Part shown: one piece after another, positions 35,716 through 45,233 of the stretch
How positions within the stretch are numbered: position 1 is the first letter of the stretch
Layout: each line of letters begins with the position of its first letter
Origin: Desulfobulbus_C sp964551175
Lineage (GTDB): Bacteria > Desulfobacterota > Desulfobulbia > Desulfobulbales > Desulfobulbaceae
Assembly: GCA_964551175.1 (NCBI GenBank)
Contig: CAZKBZ010000001.1
Coordinates: 62,001-126,000 of the forward strand
Reading direction: 5' to 3'
DNA: 64,000 nt
Translations under genes and position numbers: made by a program
The notes under the pieces: model-generated
Databases searched by the model: none
Seen by the model: only the letters and a program-made list of their open reading frames with translations
Told to the model about the DNA's origin: nothing

Positions 35716-35911
35716 AAAATTTAACTTATCAGGGATACGCTCTGTAAGGGATGGGGAATACTTTAAAGGGTATTGCAAACCGTACTGGGAAAGTAGTATC
35801 AATGAAGGTTCCTTATTAGATTTTCCTCTAATTTGAACTTCAAACTACTGGCTCCTGCCATACATTCACCTGCTTTTTTTTGTTACTGCTTAAAACCAGG
35901 GTGTATGCGTT

Positions 35912-36829
35912 ATGCATAGATTGGTTGTACTTTTTGTTATAGTGATGGTTTTCATCTTGGCAAGTTGCTCTCACGATGAGCCCGTCAAAAAGGTTCGTCT
36001 GGACTGGCGAGGTACTACAGATGAAATTGCGACTACACCCTCTGATCCGGACGTCCTTCGATTTGGCTTTGACCTGCGGCTTAGCCCCAAGGAAGATGTC
36101 GCTATTTATCTCCCTTTTCTTCGCTATCTTGAACGAGAAACCGGTCTCAAATTTGACCTTGATTTCACAGCAAATTATCAGGAAACTGTAGAAAACTTAG
36201 GAAAAGGTATCACTAGCTTTGCTGCATTGGGACCAGTCAACTGTATTCTGGCCAGAAATCGGTATGATGTAGGCTGTCTGGTAACAGGCCTGAATACGGA
36301 AGGTTCTTCCCAGTACAAGGCAGTTATTGTCACACGCATGGACAGTCCATTGCATGATATCAGTGAGCTCGGTGGACGTTCCTTTGCCTTTGGTGACCGA
36401 TTTTCAACCCAGGGCCATGTTATTCCTCGTAAAATGTTAGAAGATGCTGGTATCACATTGGGTGAACTTTCAAGATTTGTTTTTACCGGCTCACACGCAG
36501 CTACCGTACGGGCAGTGCTAAACGGAGAGTATGATGCAGGTGGGATTCAGGATGCGCTGGCCTGGCGGTTGGCAGCCGAGGGAACACTCAGGGTGCTGGC
36601 CGTCTCCAAGCCGTATCCAAGCAGCCTGATATGCTATAGCCCTGAAGTCCCTGCAGATAAGGTGGAGATGGTAAGAAAGGCTCTCTTGGCTTTTGACCCT
36701 AAGGGCCATGACGCAGCCAGTCTCAAAGACTGGGATAAAACCGAAATGGCCTATGGATTTGCACCCAGTAATGCTGAGGCACTAAAAGAAATCGAAATGC
36801 TCGCCAGGCAATATGGAGTGATCAAATAA
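35912..36829 (+). CDS. PhnD-like sensor lipoprotein (X2, AioX/ArxX-like)
   Basis: A 305-residue protein with a lipoprotein signal (ILASC, lipid-modified Cys19). It belongs to the PhnD-type periplasmic-binding family (RFGFDLRLSPKED, later FAALGPVNCILARN and FTGSHAATVRAVLNG). Cys111 and Cys122 lie in the presumed ligand region. It starts the second sensor-kinase-activator trio and is followed four bases later by the kinase. Unlike X1 it is membrane-tethered. It probably senses the substrate of the second molybdoenzyme. Confidence 0.85.
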   Translation: MHRLVVLFVIVMVFILASCSHDEPVKKVRLDWRGTTDEIATTPSDPDVLRFGFDLRLSPKEDVAIYLPFLRYLERETGLKFDLDFTANYQETVENLGKGITSFAALGPVNCILARNRYDVGCLVTGLNTEGSSQYKAVIVTRMDSPLHDISELGGRSFAFGDRFSTQGHVIPRKMLEDAGITLGELSRFVFTGSHAATVRAVLNGEYDAGGIQDALAWRLAAEGTLRVLAVSKPYPSSLICYSPEVPADKVEMVRKALLAFDPKGHDAASLKDWDKTEMAYGFAPSNAEALKEIEMLARQYGVIK

Positions 36830-36833
36830 CAGA

Positions 36834-38078
36834 ATGGGCAATGGAGTGAAATACTGTCGGTTCTTTGATATCCACCGAGTGTTGCCGAAAAAGCTCTGGC
36901 AAAAGATCGTGCTCCTCAATGTGCTGGTGGTCGCAGGTCTTGGAATCACTATCGATCTCAAGGTTAGAAACATCGTTACTGCTTCCATGCGCCAGGACCT
37001 TACCCGGCAAGGCCAGTCCATTCTCCGTCATTTAACCGACCGGATCGCAGACCCTGTACTGCTTGAAGATCTTTACCAGACCAAGACAAGCCTGTACGAC
37101 GTTCTGGAAAAGGAGAAGGAAGTCGAATATATTTTTGTTACCGACAGGGATGGTTTGCTTTTCGCCGATACCTTTAAAAATGGACATCCGCCTGATCTTC
37201 TGGAATGGAATCCTCTCAAAGAGCGTGATTTGGCTATTCAACTGCTTAGTACAGAAAAGGGGTATATTCGTGATGTGGGTATGAAATTATTTTCAGGCAT
37301 GGAACCTGAACTGCATATCGGTCTTCGCGAGGATGAGGTTGAGACTGCCCTGATACGGATAAGGAATATGGTGGTTGTGCTGACTATACTGGTTACCTTC
37401 GCCGGGTCGGTTTTTTCTTGTCTGCTGAGCCGATTCATTACCAAGCCGCTTCAGGAGTTAGTCAATTTTACGCACTCACTTTCACGAGGTGAGTTTGGGA
37501 AGGAACTGCCGGTTCGTGCCGAGGACGAAGTAGGCGAGTTGACNNNNNNNNNNNNNNNNNNNNNNNNNNNNNNNNNNNNNNNNNNNNNNNNNNNNNNNNN
37601 NNNNNNNNNNNNNNNNNNNNNNNNNNNNNNNNNNNNNNNNNNNATAAATCAGGTTGATCTGTGTGCTGTCGTTGATCATGTGCTTTCTCTCTGCAGAGTT
37701 CAAATGAAACACCAGGGTATAAAGGTTGTAAGAGAGGGTAAACGGCAACTTTATATTCCGGCGGATAGAGTTATGTTGGAGCAGGCACTTCTCAACCTGA
37801 TTGTCAACGCACTCGATGCCATGCCAACTGGAGGAACCCTTGCAGTAAAGATCCGCTGGATGAAAGATAAGGCCATGGTTTCCGTGTCTGATAGCGGCAA
37901 GGGTATTGCTCAGGAGGTACAGGAAAGTATTTTTTCGCCATTCTTTACCACTAAAGAAGATGGGACCGGACTTGGGCTTTCCATTGTTGATCATATTGTT
38001 CGTCTTCACAAGGGGAAAATTTCATTTACAACAGGTGAAACCGGTTCAACCTTTACCATCAGTTTGAAAAGTCGTTAA
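36834..38078 (+). CDS. Sensor histidine kinase (S2), interrupted by an assembly gap
   Basis: The visible parts encode about 380 residues: two membrane segments (about 24-42 and 180-200), periplasmic domain between, HAMP, then the gap, then an ATPase domain with NLIVNALDAMP, DSGKGIA and GTGLGLSI. The phospho-acceptor histidine region lies within the 100-N gap and cannot be seen. The flanking frame is consistent if the gap preserves it, but its true size is unknown. The stop overlaps the activator start by one base. Confidence 0.85.
   Translation: MGNGVKYCRFFDIHRVLPKKLWQKIVLLNVLVVAGLGITIDLKVRNIVTASMRQDLTRQGQSILRHLTDRIADPVLLEDLYQTKTSLYDVLEKEKEVEYIFVTDRDGLLFADTFKNGHPPDLLEWNPLKERDLAIQLLSTEKGYIRDVGMKLFSGMEPELHIGLREDEVETALIRIRNMVVVLTILVTFAGSVFSCLLSRFITKPLQELVNFTHSLSRGEFGKELPVRAEDEVGELXXXXXXXXXXXXXXXXXXXXXXXXXXXXXXXXXXINQVDLCAVVDHVLSLCRVQMKHQGIKVVREGKRQLYIPADRVMLEQALLNLIVNALDAMPTGGTLAVKIRWMKDKAMVSVSDSGKGIAQEVQESIFSPFFTTKEDGTGLGLSIVDHIVRLHKGKISFTTGETGSTFTISLKSR
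37544..37643. other. Assembly gap (100 N) within kinase S2
   Basis: Exactly 100 N, placed over the end of HAMP and the HisKA domain. Confidence 0.99.
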
Positions 38079-39463
38079 TGCATAAACAACACCGCATTCT
38101 GGTTGTCGATGATCAGCCGGCTCTCTGCTATTCCCTGAAACGTTTTCTTTCTGAAAACGGTTACTCCGCTATGACGACCACTAACGGTTATCAAGGGTTG
38201 AAATTCCTTGAGAGTTTTCGACCTGACCTTGTGATCACAGACGTACAAATGCCTGAAATGGATGGCTTCACCCTGCTTGAAAATATCAAACAGATTGCTC
38301 CGGATGTCCAGGTCATCCTGATAACAGCCTACAGTACCACTGAAAAAGCCATCCAGGCCATGAAACTCGGAGCCTATGACTATCTGCTGAAGCCTTTTGA
38401 TAACGATGCTCTGCTGGCCAGCATACAGGAGGGTATCCGGGCTAAAGAGATGATGGAGGACGTCGTCTCCTTTGATGATAATGAGCATCCAGCCTCCAGG
38501 GAGCGGATAATCGGCAACAGTCCTGAGATGCTTGAAATTTATAAACAGATCGGGAGAGTTGCTGCATCAGAAGCAACAGTGCTCATCCAGGGTGAAAGTG
38601 GGACAGGCAAGGAGCTGGTGGCCCGTGCAATCTATCATCATAGTTTGCGTGCTGACAAATTGTTTCTGGCTCTTAACTGTGCGGCTCTCCCGGAACAGCT
38701 TCTCGAGAGTGAATTGTTCGGTTATGAGCAGGGTGCATTTACCGGGGCAGAGTTCAAACGGATAGGAAAGTTTGAGCAATATGACGGCGGCACACTTTTT
38801 TTAGACGAGATTGGTGAAATGGCTTTGCCCATCCAGGCAAAACTGCTGCGGGTACTCCAAAACGGGAGCTTCCAGCGTCTGGGAGGTACCGAAACTATAA
38901 AGGTAAATGTGCGGATTATTGCCGCCACAAATCAGGATCTGGCTGCCATGGTCGAGGCAGGTAGCTTTCGGGAAGATCTGTACTATCGTATTAATGTGGT
39001 AGCGCTTCATCTGCCCCCCCTGCGTACACGCCAGGGAGATATTAAAGATCTTGCCACCTATTTCATACACAAATACAACAGATTGCTTCGCAAGAAGATA
39101 AAAGGAATCCACGGCGAAACTCTTCGTCAGATGGAAAAGTATCCATGGCCGGGCAACGTTCGGGAACTTGAAAACGTTATCCAGAAAGGGTTGGTTCTCT
39201 GCAACAGTGATTATCTTTCTATTGACTGCGTGAGCGGACCTTATGCCGGAAGTTTTTCCTCAAATCTCTGCCAGAACATAGGTGAAGCCCTGGAAAAATT
39301 GGCGTCCATGGCCCTATGTAGAGGTATCCTGCTCCCTGATCTCGTTATGCGGCTGGAACAGGAAGTGATCAAACAGGTTTTGGAACAAACTAAAGGAAAT
39401 CAGGTACAGGCTGCGCAACTTATAGGTATCTCCCGTAATACACTTCGCAAAAAAACCAGCTGA
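38078..39463 (+). CDS. NtrC-family sigma-54-dependent response regulator (R2)
   Basis: A 461-residue activator: receiver with Asp55 (LVITDVQMPEMDG), AAA+ domain with Walker A GESGTGKE, the GAFTGA loop, Walker B GGTLFLDEIGE, and a Fis-type helix-turn-helix (NQVQAAQLIGISRNTLRKK). It closely parallels R1 over its whole length. The most probable target is the sigma-54 promoter at 39631, with the 27-bp palindrome at 39541 as binding site, both immediately downstream of this gene. Confidence 0.95.
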   Translation: MHKQHRILVVDDQPALCYSLKRFLSENGYSAMTTTNGYQGLKFLESFRPDLVITDVQMPEMDGFTLLENIKQIAPDVQVILITAYSTTEKAIQAMKLGAYDYLLKPFDNDALLASIQEGIRAKEMMEDVVSFDDNEHPASRERIIGNSPEMLEIYKQIGRVAASEATVLIQGESGTGKELVARAIYHHSLRADKLFLALNCAALPEQLLESELFGYEQGAFTGAEFKRIGKFEQYDGGTLFLDEIGEMALPIQAKLLRVLQNGSFQRLGGTETIKVNVRIIAATNQDLAAMVEAGSFREDLYYRINVVALHLPPLRTRQGDIKDLATYFIHKYNRLLRKKIKGIHGETLRQMEKYPWPGNVRELENVIQKGLVLCNSDYLSIDCVSGPYAGSFSSNLCQNIGEALEKLASMALCRGILLPDLVMRLEQEVIKQVLEQTKGNQVQAAQLIGISRNTLRKKTS

Positions 39464-39540
39464 CAACAATCGGTTTCATTTTAAAACCCCATCCCCCATA
39501 CATCCACTAATTCAAATCTCCCTCCAACAATTTTTGTTGA

Positions 39541-39567
39541 CTGCGCAACTGTTGAACAGTTGCGCAG
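39541..39567. promoter_or_regulatory. 27-bp palindrome, probable activator R2 binding site
   Basis: Left arm CTGCGCAACTGTT, one central base, then the exact reverse complement AACAGTTGCGCAG. It is centred 77 bases before the -24 element at 39631, the typical position of an enhancer for NtrC-type activators. Confidence 0.7.
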
Positions 39568-39630
39568 GTTTCGAACAGTAATCAGCTTGCATTATTAAGT
39601 CATCATCCTGTTATTCCGTAATTTTTTAGT

Positions 39631-39646
39631 TGGTACGTTACTTGCA
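39631..39646 (+). promoter_or_regulatory. Sigma-54 (-24/-12) promoter of the second respiratory module
   Basis: TGGTAC-N5-TTGCA: a single mismatch from TGGCAC-N5-TTGCA with exact spacing. Transcription from here gives a leader of about 220 bases ahead of the cytochrome start. Confidence 0.8.
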
Positions 39647-39742
39647 ATAAAATAGGTTGTCACAGGAGAAGTCTGCGTTTTTTGTATGAACCGTCGAATT
39701 ATCCTGTGCTCTGATTACCTCCTTCTTTTGCTGGCTTGTGCA

Positions 39743-39807
39743 GCGGGAGTCGTAACTCTTGGCTTGAAGAGAAACATTATCTTCAAGCCAAGAGTTACGA
39801 CTCCCGC
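39743..39807. repeat. Perfect long hairpin in the leader of the module 2 cytochrome
   Basis: Two exactly complementary 27-base arms (39743-39769 and 39781-39807), extendable by one A-T pair, surround a loop of about nine bases. The left arm begins GCGGGAGTCGTAACTCTTGG. It is inside the predicted transcript between the sigma-54 promoter and the start codon. It could be an attenuator, a stability element or a small transposon-like insertion. Confidence 0.8.
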
Positions 39808-39876
39808 CGGCTGATACTGGTCTGTTATAGGGGAAAAAGGGGAACAAGAAATATTTAGACAAGTTAGATTTATTGC

Positions 39877-41322
39877 ATGGAGCAAAAGATGGTGAAAAAG
39901 GGAAAACCTACAATAAGTATAAAGAGCGTGTGGAAGAAACCTTTTCTTTTCATATTGATTATTCTTATTGCAGTTATCGTGGTAGCCATGGTTTCAGTTG
40001 AGTCGTACACGGGTACCCCTGGTTTTTGCGGCACTTCCTGTCATATCATGGATACTGCCTACCAGAGCTGGAAGGAAGACAAGCACGGTGAAAAAGCAGA
40101 AAAACAAGTGGTCGCCTGTGTACAGTGCCATTATGCACCTGGTGAAAGAAAGACGTTTAAGGCAAAGTCCAAGGGACTGGGGCAGCTTTTTACCTTTCTA
40201 GCCACCGATGAGAAAGAAATTCGTAAAGCTACCCATATCGATGACCGGAGCTGCATGACATCCGAATGTCATCCTCAGGAAAAGTTCTTTACCAAAAAAC
40301 TCAAATACACAGAACGGGAAGGGGCAGTTCTCTTTGAGCATAAAACTCACCAGGAAAAAACCATTAAAGGTCAGGTCCTGCACTGCAACTCCTGCCATCA
40401 ACAGGTAGCAGGCAGTAAAAAACATTTCGAGGTCAGCAAAGATCTTTGCTACACCTGTCATTTTCGCAATGCCGAGTTTAATGAAGGCCGCGCCAAGTGC
40501 GAACTTTGCCATGTTATTCCCACTAAATCGCTGCAGAAACAAAAAAGTGGGGAAGAGAAGGCCGGTGAAGATGAAGAACAGCCCATTACCCATCAGAGCC
40601 TGGCAGCCAAAGAGGTTCCCTGTTCAAGTTGTCATCTGAAATACTCAGGAACCGACGAACTTAAACCCCAGGCTTGTGAGGCCTGCCATACAGATCCTGA
40701 TGTCCTGAGCAAAAAGCATAACCTGCGATTGATGCATGAAAAGCATGTGGCTGAACAGACGGCACGCTGTTTTGACTGTCATATTCCCAAGCTACACAAA
40801 AAAATGGATTACGTGGAATTAGTTCGCCAGGACTGCAGTGCCTGTCATCAGGACCAGCATCTTTACGCGGCACTGCTCATTGAAGGCCCGGAACGGGAAG
40901 GTGTTCCAGAAATCCCGGGATTGATGCACGGAGTTGCAACCAACTGCCTGGCCTGCCATGTCAAAGAGAAAGAACTCAAGGGAACCACAGTTTACCAGGG
41001 TGAGGCGCAAACTTGTGTCGCTTGCCATAAAGAAGGGCATCTTGAAATGGTCAAGCGCTGGAAAGAGGAGCTTGAGGAAGGGATTCAACAGGCTGTCGTT
41101 CTTGAAAAAGAGGCTCTCCAGGCAATAGAAAAGGGCAGAACTGTAAAACTGCCTGAAGATCTTCTGGCAGAGGCTTCAGCCCTTCACGAAAAAGGACTCA
41201 AGGACCTGCAAATCGTTGAAAATGGCAACGGTGTGCATAACAAAAAATATTCTCTCATGTTGCTCAATAATGCTTCAATCAATTTTGAAGACGCAGCGAT
41301 CCTTATAGAGGATGAAATGTAA
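39877..41322 (+). CDS. Membrane-anchored dodecaheme cytochrome, NapC/NrfH-like N-terminus (module 2)
   Basis: A 481-residue protein with a longer basic N-terminus, then a membrane anchor (about residues 22-41). Twelve heme motifs are in the same order and with the same variants as the module 1 protein: CGTSCH, CVQCH, CMTSECH, CNSCH, CYTCH, CELCH, CSSCH, CEACH, CFDCH, CSACH, CLACH and CVACH. The C-terminal tail again carries the VENGNGVHNKKYS block. It probably takes electrons from quinol and delivers them to, or receives them from, the ferredoxin and molybdopterin subunits encoded next. Confidence 0.9.
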   Translation: MEQKMVKKGKPTISIKSVWKKPFLFILIILIAVIVVAMVSVESYTGTPGFCGTSCHIMDTAYQSWKEDKHGEKAEKQVVACVQCHYAPGERKTFKAKSKGLGQLFTFLATDEKEIRKATHIDDRSCMTSECHPQEKFFTKKLKYTEREGAVLFEHKTHQEKTIKGQVLHCNSCHQQVAGSKKHFEVSKDLCYTCHFRNAEFNEGRAKCELCHVIPTKSLQKQKSGEEKAGEDEEQPITHQSLAAKEVPCSSCHLKYSGTDELKPQACEACHTDPDVLSKKHNLRLMHEKHVAEQTARCFDCHIPKLHKKMDYVELVRQDCSACHQDQHLYAALLIEGPEREGVPEIPGLMHGVATNCLACHVKEKELKGTTVYQGEAQTCVACHKEGHLEMVKRWKEELEEGIQQAVVLEKEALQAIEKGRTVKLPEDLLAEASALHEKGLKDLQIVENGNGVHNKKYSLMLLNNASINFEDAAILIEDEM

Positions 41323-41466
41323 AACTGTAAATGTAAAAAAGACAATTATTCAGTTAGCCATAGAATAGAATAGCTCAGATTATTATCAGTTTTACCATAA
41401 TTAGAATCTTAAACGGCGTGACGCAATAGATACGGATACGCTGAAAACAAAGGCAAGGAGGTCACG

Positions 41467-42303
41467 ATGGAAGACAACCGCAAAGAAGAGCGAAGAAAAT
41501 TTCTGAAAAGTGCTGGTGTAGTGCTGGCCGGAACAGTGGCTGCAACAGGTCTGGTGGCCGAATCAGCTGAAGCGGCGAAAGGAGGCAGAAAAAAAAGGCC
41601 GCGCTGGGGAATGGTCATCGATATCAGGAGATGCGTGGGTTGTTACTCCTGTCAGGTTACCTGCAAGATGGAAAATTCCATGCCCATGGTCGGTTTTGGT
41701 GCCTGGGTGACCACCGTTGAAAAGGGAAGTTATCCCGAGGCGAAGCGTCCTTTCCTGCCCCTTCTCTGTAACCATTGTGAGGGGACCGAAACAGTTGGCC
41801 GCATGACGGTTCCGCCCTGCGTTAAGGCCTGTCCTGAATATCCGAAGCCGACTCGGGAGGTGTATATCACCCCGGAAGGTAAAAAGATGCGTTACAGTAT
41901 CGGCGCAACCTATAAACGTCCGGACGGTGCTATCCTCTATGATAATGAGTTGTGTATCGGCTGTGGTAAATGTATCAAGGCCTGTCCTTATGGTGCACGT
42001 TTTTTTGACCCCAATGTTCCCTTGACCAGAAAAGATAAGGAAGGTAATTTCGGCATAGGTAAATGCACCTTCTGCGTGCATAGACTGGACCAGGGTTTGG
42101 AACCTGCCTGCGTGAAGAGCTGCGTCGGAAGAGCAAGAATTTTCGGAGATCTCAGTGACCCGGAGAGTGAGGTAGCCAAGCTTATCAAGGAAAATGAGAC
42201 CAAGGTACTTCTACCCGACAAAAAAACCAGTCCCAATGTTTATTATATTGGGCTTGACGATGAGTTGGCCGCGTTGAACGAGCAGGCCAATCCAAAGATA
42301 TGA
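41467..42303 (+). CDS. Four-cluster ferredoxin subunit of molybdoenzyme, Tat signal (module 2)
   Basis: A 278-residue paralog of the module 1 subunit. Tat signal EERRKFLKSAG; four cysteine groups: CVGCYSCQVTC, CNHC with PPCVKAC, CIGCGKCIKACP and CTFC with PACVKSC, for four [4Fe-4S] clusters. An AAGGAGG site precedes the ATG. Expected role: electron wire between the dodecaheme cytochrome and the catalytic subunit. Confidence 0.93.
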   Translation: MEDNRKEERRKFLKSAGVVLAGTVAATGLVAESAEAAKGGRKKRPRWGMVIDIRRCVGCYSCQVTCKMENSMPMVGFGAWVTTVEKGSYPEAKRPFLPLLCNHCEGTETVGRMTVPPCVKACPEYPKPTREVYITPEGKKMRYSIGATYKRPDGAILYDNELCIGCGKCIKACPYGARFFDPNVPLTRKDKEGNFGIGKCTFCVHRLDQGLEPACVKSCVGRARIFGDLSDPESEVAKLIKENETKVLLPDKKTSPNVYYIGLDDELAALNEQANPKI

Positions 42304-42378
42304 GGCTGGGTGTAGTTATCTGAACACTGAAGCAGATGTGAATAATGAGTAAATATTGAATTATTATAAGGAGAAAAT

Positions 42379-45219
42379 ATGACGACTACTAGACGAGGCT
42401 TCTTAAAGTATAGCGGCATTCTGGCAGGAGGTATGGCCCTGTCCCAGTCCGGGATGCTGTCGCTCAAAAAAATGAGCACCGATGAGGTTGAGGCAGCCAC
42501 CCTGGCCATGGACAACTACAAAACCCATTACACCGCATGCACAATGTGTCCGGCTGAGTGCGGTCTGGAAATGTGGGTGCGTAACGGCAAGGTTGAAAAA
42601 ATCTATGGTAACTCCGAAGTGCCGATGAACGATGGGACCTGCTGTGCCAAGGGTTCGGCCGGTCAACAGCTAATTTATTCACCCTATCGAATCAAATACC
42701 CGATGAAAAGGGTTGGCGAACGAGGAGAGGGTAAGTTTAAGCGGATCAGCTGGGATGAGGCGCTGGATTATATCGGCAACAAGATGGTCTCTATTAAGAA
42801 GAAATACGGCGCCGAGTCAATGATCATGGATTGCGGTGATGTCACAGACCGTAATCCCTACTATCGACTGACCTTTGCCTTTGGCTCACCCAATGCAGCG
42901 GAACATGGCGCCATCTGCGACGTGCCGCGCCGTCATGGTCCCAAACTTATATTTGGTGGTAAACGAGTTGAGCCTGATCTTATGACCCCGCAGCACGTCC
43001 GTCAGGCAGACGGCTCTATCAAAAAAGAGTATGGCTATAAGAACAAACTGATCATCTATAATGGCTGGAATCCCTTTGTTGCCACCCGGATCTACTATGA
43101 AAACCGTGGTACGGTCGGTGCTCAGGTGGAAAACGACTGCAAGGTAGTGGTCATTGATCCGGCTTTGAGTAATACCGCCTCCAAGGCAGATGTCTGGCTT
43201 TCACCCAGGGCGGGAACCGATGGCGATCTTTTTGGTGCCATGCTTCGGTATATCCTGGAAAATGACGATCCCAAGGACAAAAATCGCAGTTACATCGACT
43301 GGGATATGAAAAAATATGTCAAGGGCTGGGATGAGTTCATGGATGAGTTCAAGTCCTGGTACGACAAAAAAGATCCGATTAACGGCCTTTCCTATTTCAG
43401 CCTTGACTGGGCTGCAGAGCGTACCGGCCTGGAGAAAAAGCAAATCGAAGATCTGTCTCACCAGTTCGGCATTACCAAGCCGGCTACCCTGGTCTGGGGC
43501 ATGCAGTCACCAGGCCATCATTACAACGGCTACTGTTGCTCTATCATTGGTACAGTCCTGAATGTTATAACCGGTAATTTCGATGCACCTGGCGGTGCCA
43601 TTGACTGCGAACTGGTCAAGTGCAACAAGGGTGGATCCTTCAAGGGCAAAAAGTTTAAGAAAAGAAAAATTACTCGTGAGATAGCCGGTAAAGAGGTGGA
43701 AGGTGAAGTTGAGCATCTGCATATGGATCTCTTTGGACATAGGCATCCCTGTGCCTGGGACGAGTCGGTAGGGAATTATCCCAACGCCTTCATGGATGGA
43801 GTTGATGTCTCCTATGGTCCATTTCGTGGATACCATTACCCGATAAAGGCATTTTTCCTGCGGACAGGTAATGTGGTTTATACTGCTGGTCCTTCCTATA
43901 AATGGGAAGATGCAATCACAGCAAAAGATGCAAAGGGTGACTACAAACTTGAGTTGATGGTCGTTATCGATACCCTGGCATTGGAATCTTCCATGTATGC
44001 AGATATCATCCTGCCGGAGGCAAGCTATGTAGAACGCCAGAGTCTTTCAGATATTTATCCCTCACATCAGTTGGTCTACAACAGGGATGCGGTGATCAAG
44101 CCGATGTACGAGTCCAAGCCGCCTTTTGAGATCATGAACCTGCTGGCCAAGAAACTTCACGACCTGGGTGATACTGACGTTAAGGGTGAGGACTTCTGGA
44201 AAAAATACAGCAAGGAAGATGAATTTATTGATGAGATGCTGGCGGTGTCTCCCGGCAGGCCCAATGTGGGGCGCCCTCTGCCCTATCCACAATATCCGGA
44301 AGGATATAAGTTGTACGGGACCCCGGATTCCCTTGAAAGCGGCAAGGCCAAAGTGGACCATAAAAGTAAAAAAGTTCATGGTACTCCGCTTACTGTGGAA
44401 TGGCTGCGGAACAATCATGGGGTAGCCATCTGGCCGATGAGTTGGTACCGTTATCGCAAACATGATGCAGACGAGCCAAACCACTTCTTTCCCAAGACCT
44501 CAAGTAAAATGATTGAGTTTGTCTGGGATTATGAAGAAGGCGGAAAACGAAAGGGACGTTATGCCAAATACAACAAGAAAATCGAAGAGGCCGATGGTGA
44601 TGTGCCCCTCGGTTTGCAGGAAATCGGCTTTAAAAAGTATCCCAAGACCTTTTTCTGGTTCGAAACCAAGTGGAATCCGCACACCAATCCTGACTATAAA
44701 AAATACGCTGATGAGTTCCCCTTTCAGGTCATCGGCGGCAAGGTCCATCATGCCATGAGCGGGACTCAGATGATCCCCTGGCTAGGCCAGGTAAAAGCGG
44801 AAGGAACCTGGCAGCCTTTAAATGATGCCTTTGAGGCTGAAGTTTCCGAGGCTGACTCCCAAGAGGTTATGAAAGATATGACCATGAAGTTCCCTGCCAA
44901 CAGTTTTTCGGTGGGCACTATCATGATAAACGACGGTGATGCCAAGGGGATGGGAATGGCAACCGGAGATCTTGTGGAGTTGACAAACCCGTTGGGAAAA
45001 TCAACCCGTGGAAAAATCTTTGCCACCGGTGGTATTCGTCCCGGTGTTATTAAACTTGGATTCGGCGCAGGTGGCCGCTGGAGCCCGGGAATGGGTCCTG
45101 CATACCAGAGTAGAAAGTACACGCCGTTCCATAACATGCTGATCGATCCGGATGCGTTGAGCCCGATCATGGGTTTTCCGGCCTTTGCTGATATGATTGT
45201 TAATATCAAAAAAGTTTAA
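42379..45219 (+). CDS. Molybdopterin oxidoreductase catalytic subunit, Tat signal (module 2)
   Basis: A 946-residue DMSO-reductase-superfamily protein, about 100 residues longer than the module 1 enzyme. Tat motif TTRRGFLKYSG; complete [4Fe-4S] motif with Cys54, Cys57, Cys61 and Cys89 (CX2CX3CX27C); probable molybdenum ligand Cys180 in HGAICDVPRR. Extra insertions occur in the central region (lysine-rich stretch around residues 415-440). Sequence type is closest, by eye, to the Psr/Ttr/Arr clade. Divergence from the module 1 enzyme suggests a different substrate. Confidence 0.92.
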   Translation: MTTTRRGFLKYSGILAGGMALSQSGMLSLKKMSTDEVEAATLAMDNYKTHYTACTMCPAECGLEMWVRNGKVEKIYGNSEVPMNDGTCCAKGSAGQQLIYSPYRIKYPMKRVGERGEGKFKRISWDEALDYIGNKMVSIKKKYGAESMIMDCGDVTDRNPYYRLTFAFGSPNAAEHGAICDVPRRHGPKLIFGGKRVEPDLMTPQHVRQADGSIKKEYGYKNKLIIYNGWNPFVATRIYYENRGTVGAQVENDCKVVVIDPALSNTASKADVWLSPRAGTDGDLFGAMLRYILENDDPKDKNRSYIDWDMKKYVKGWDEFMDEFKSWYDKKDPINGLSYFSLDWAAERTGLEKKQIEDLSHQFGITKPATLVWGMQSPGHHYNGYCCSIIGTVLNVITGNFDAPGGAIDCELVKCNKGGSFKGKKFKKRKITREIAGKEVEGEVEHLHMDLFGHRHPCAWDESVGNYPNAFMDGVDVSYGPFRGYHYPIKAFFLRTGNVVYTAGPSYKWEDAITAKDAKGDYKLELMVVIDTLALESSMYADIILPEASYVERQSLSDIYPSHQLVYNRDAVIKPMYESKPPFEIMNLLAKKLHDLGDTDVKGEDFWKKYSKEDEFIDEMLAVSPGRPNVGRPLPYPQYPEGYKLYGTPDSLESGKAKVDHKSKKVHGTPLTVEWLRNNHGVAIWPMSWYRYRKHDADEPNHFFPKTSSKMIEFVWDYEEGGKRKGRYAKYNKKIEEADGDVPLGLQEIGFKKYPKTFFWFETKWNPHTNPDYKKYADEFPFQVIGGKVHHAMSGTQMIPWLGQVKAEGTWQPLNDAFEAEVSEADSQEVMKDMTMKFPANSFSVGTIMINDGDAKGMGMATGDLVELTNPLGKSTRGKIFATGGIRPGVIKLGFGAGGRWSPGMGPAYQSRKYTPFHNMLIDPDALSPIMGFPAFADMIVNIKKV

Positions 45220-45233
45220 CCGTTAATTTGCCT

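Noticed and set aside
31542..45219. Naming the catalytic subunits ArrA, ArxA, PhsA, PsrA or TtrA
   Set aside because: By eye the motifs fit the whole clade; the substrate cannot be fixed without phylogeny.
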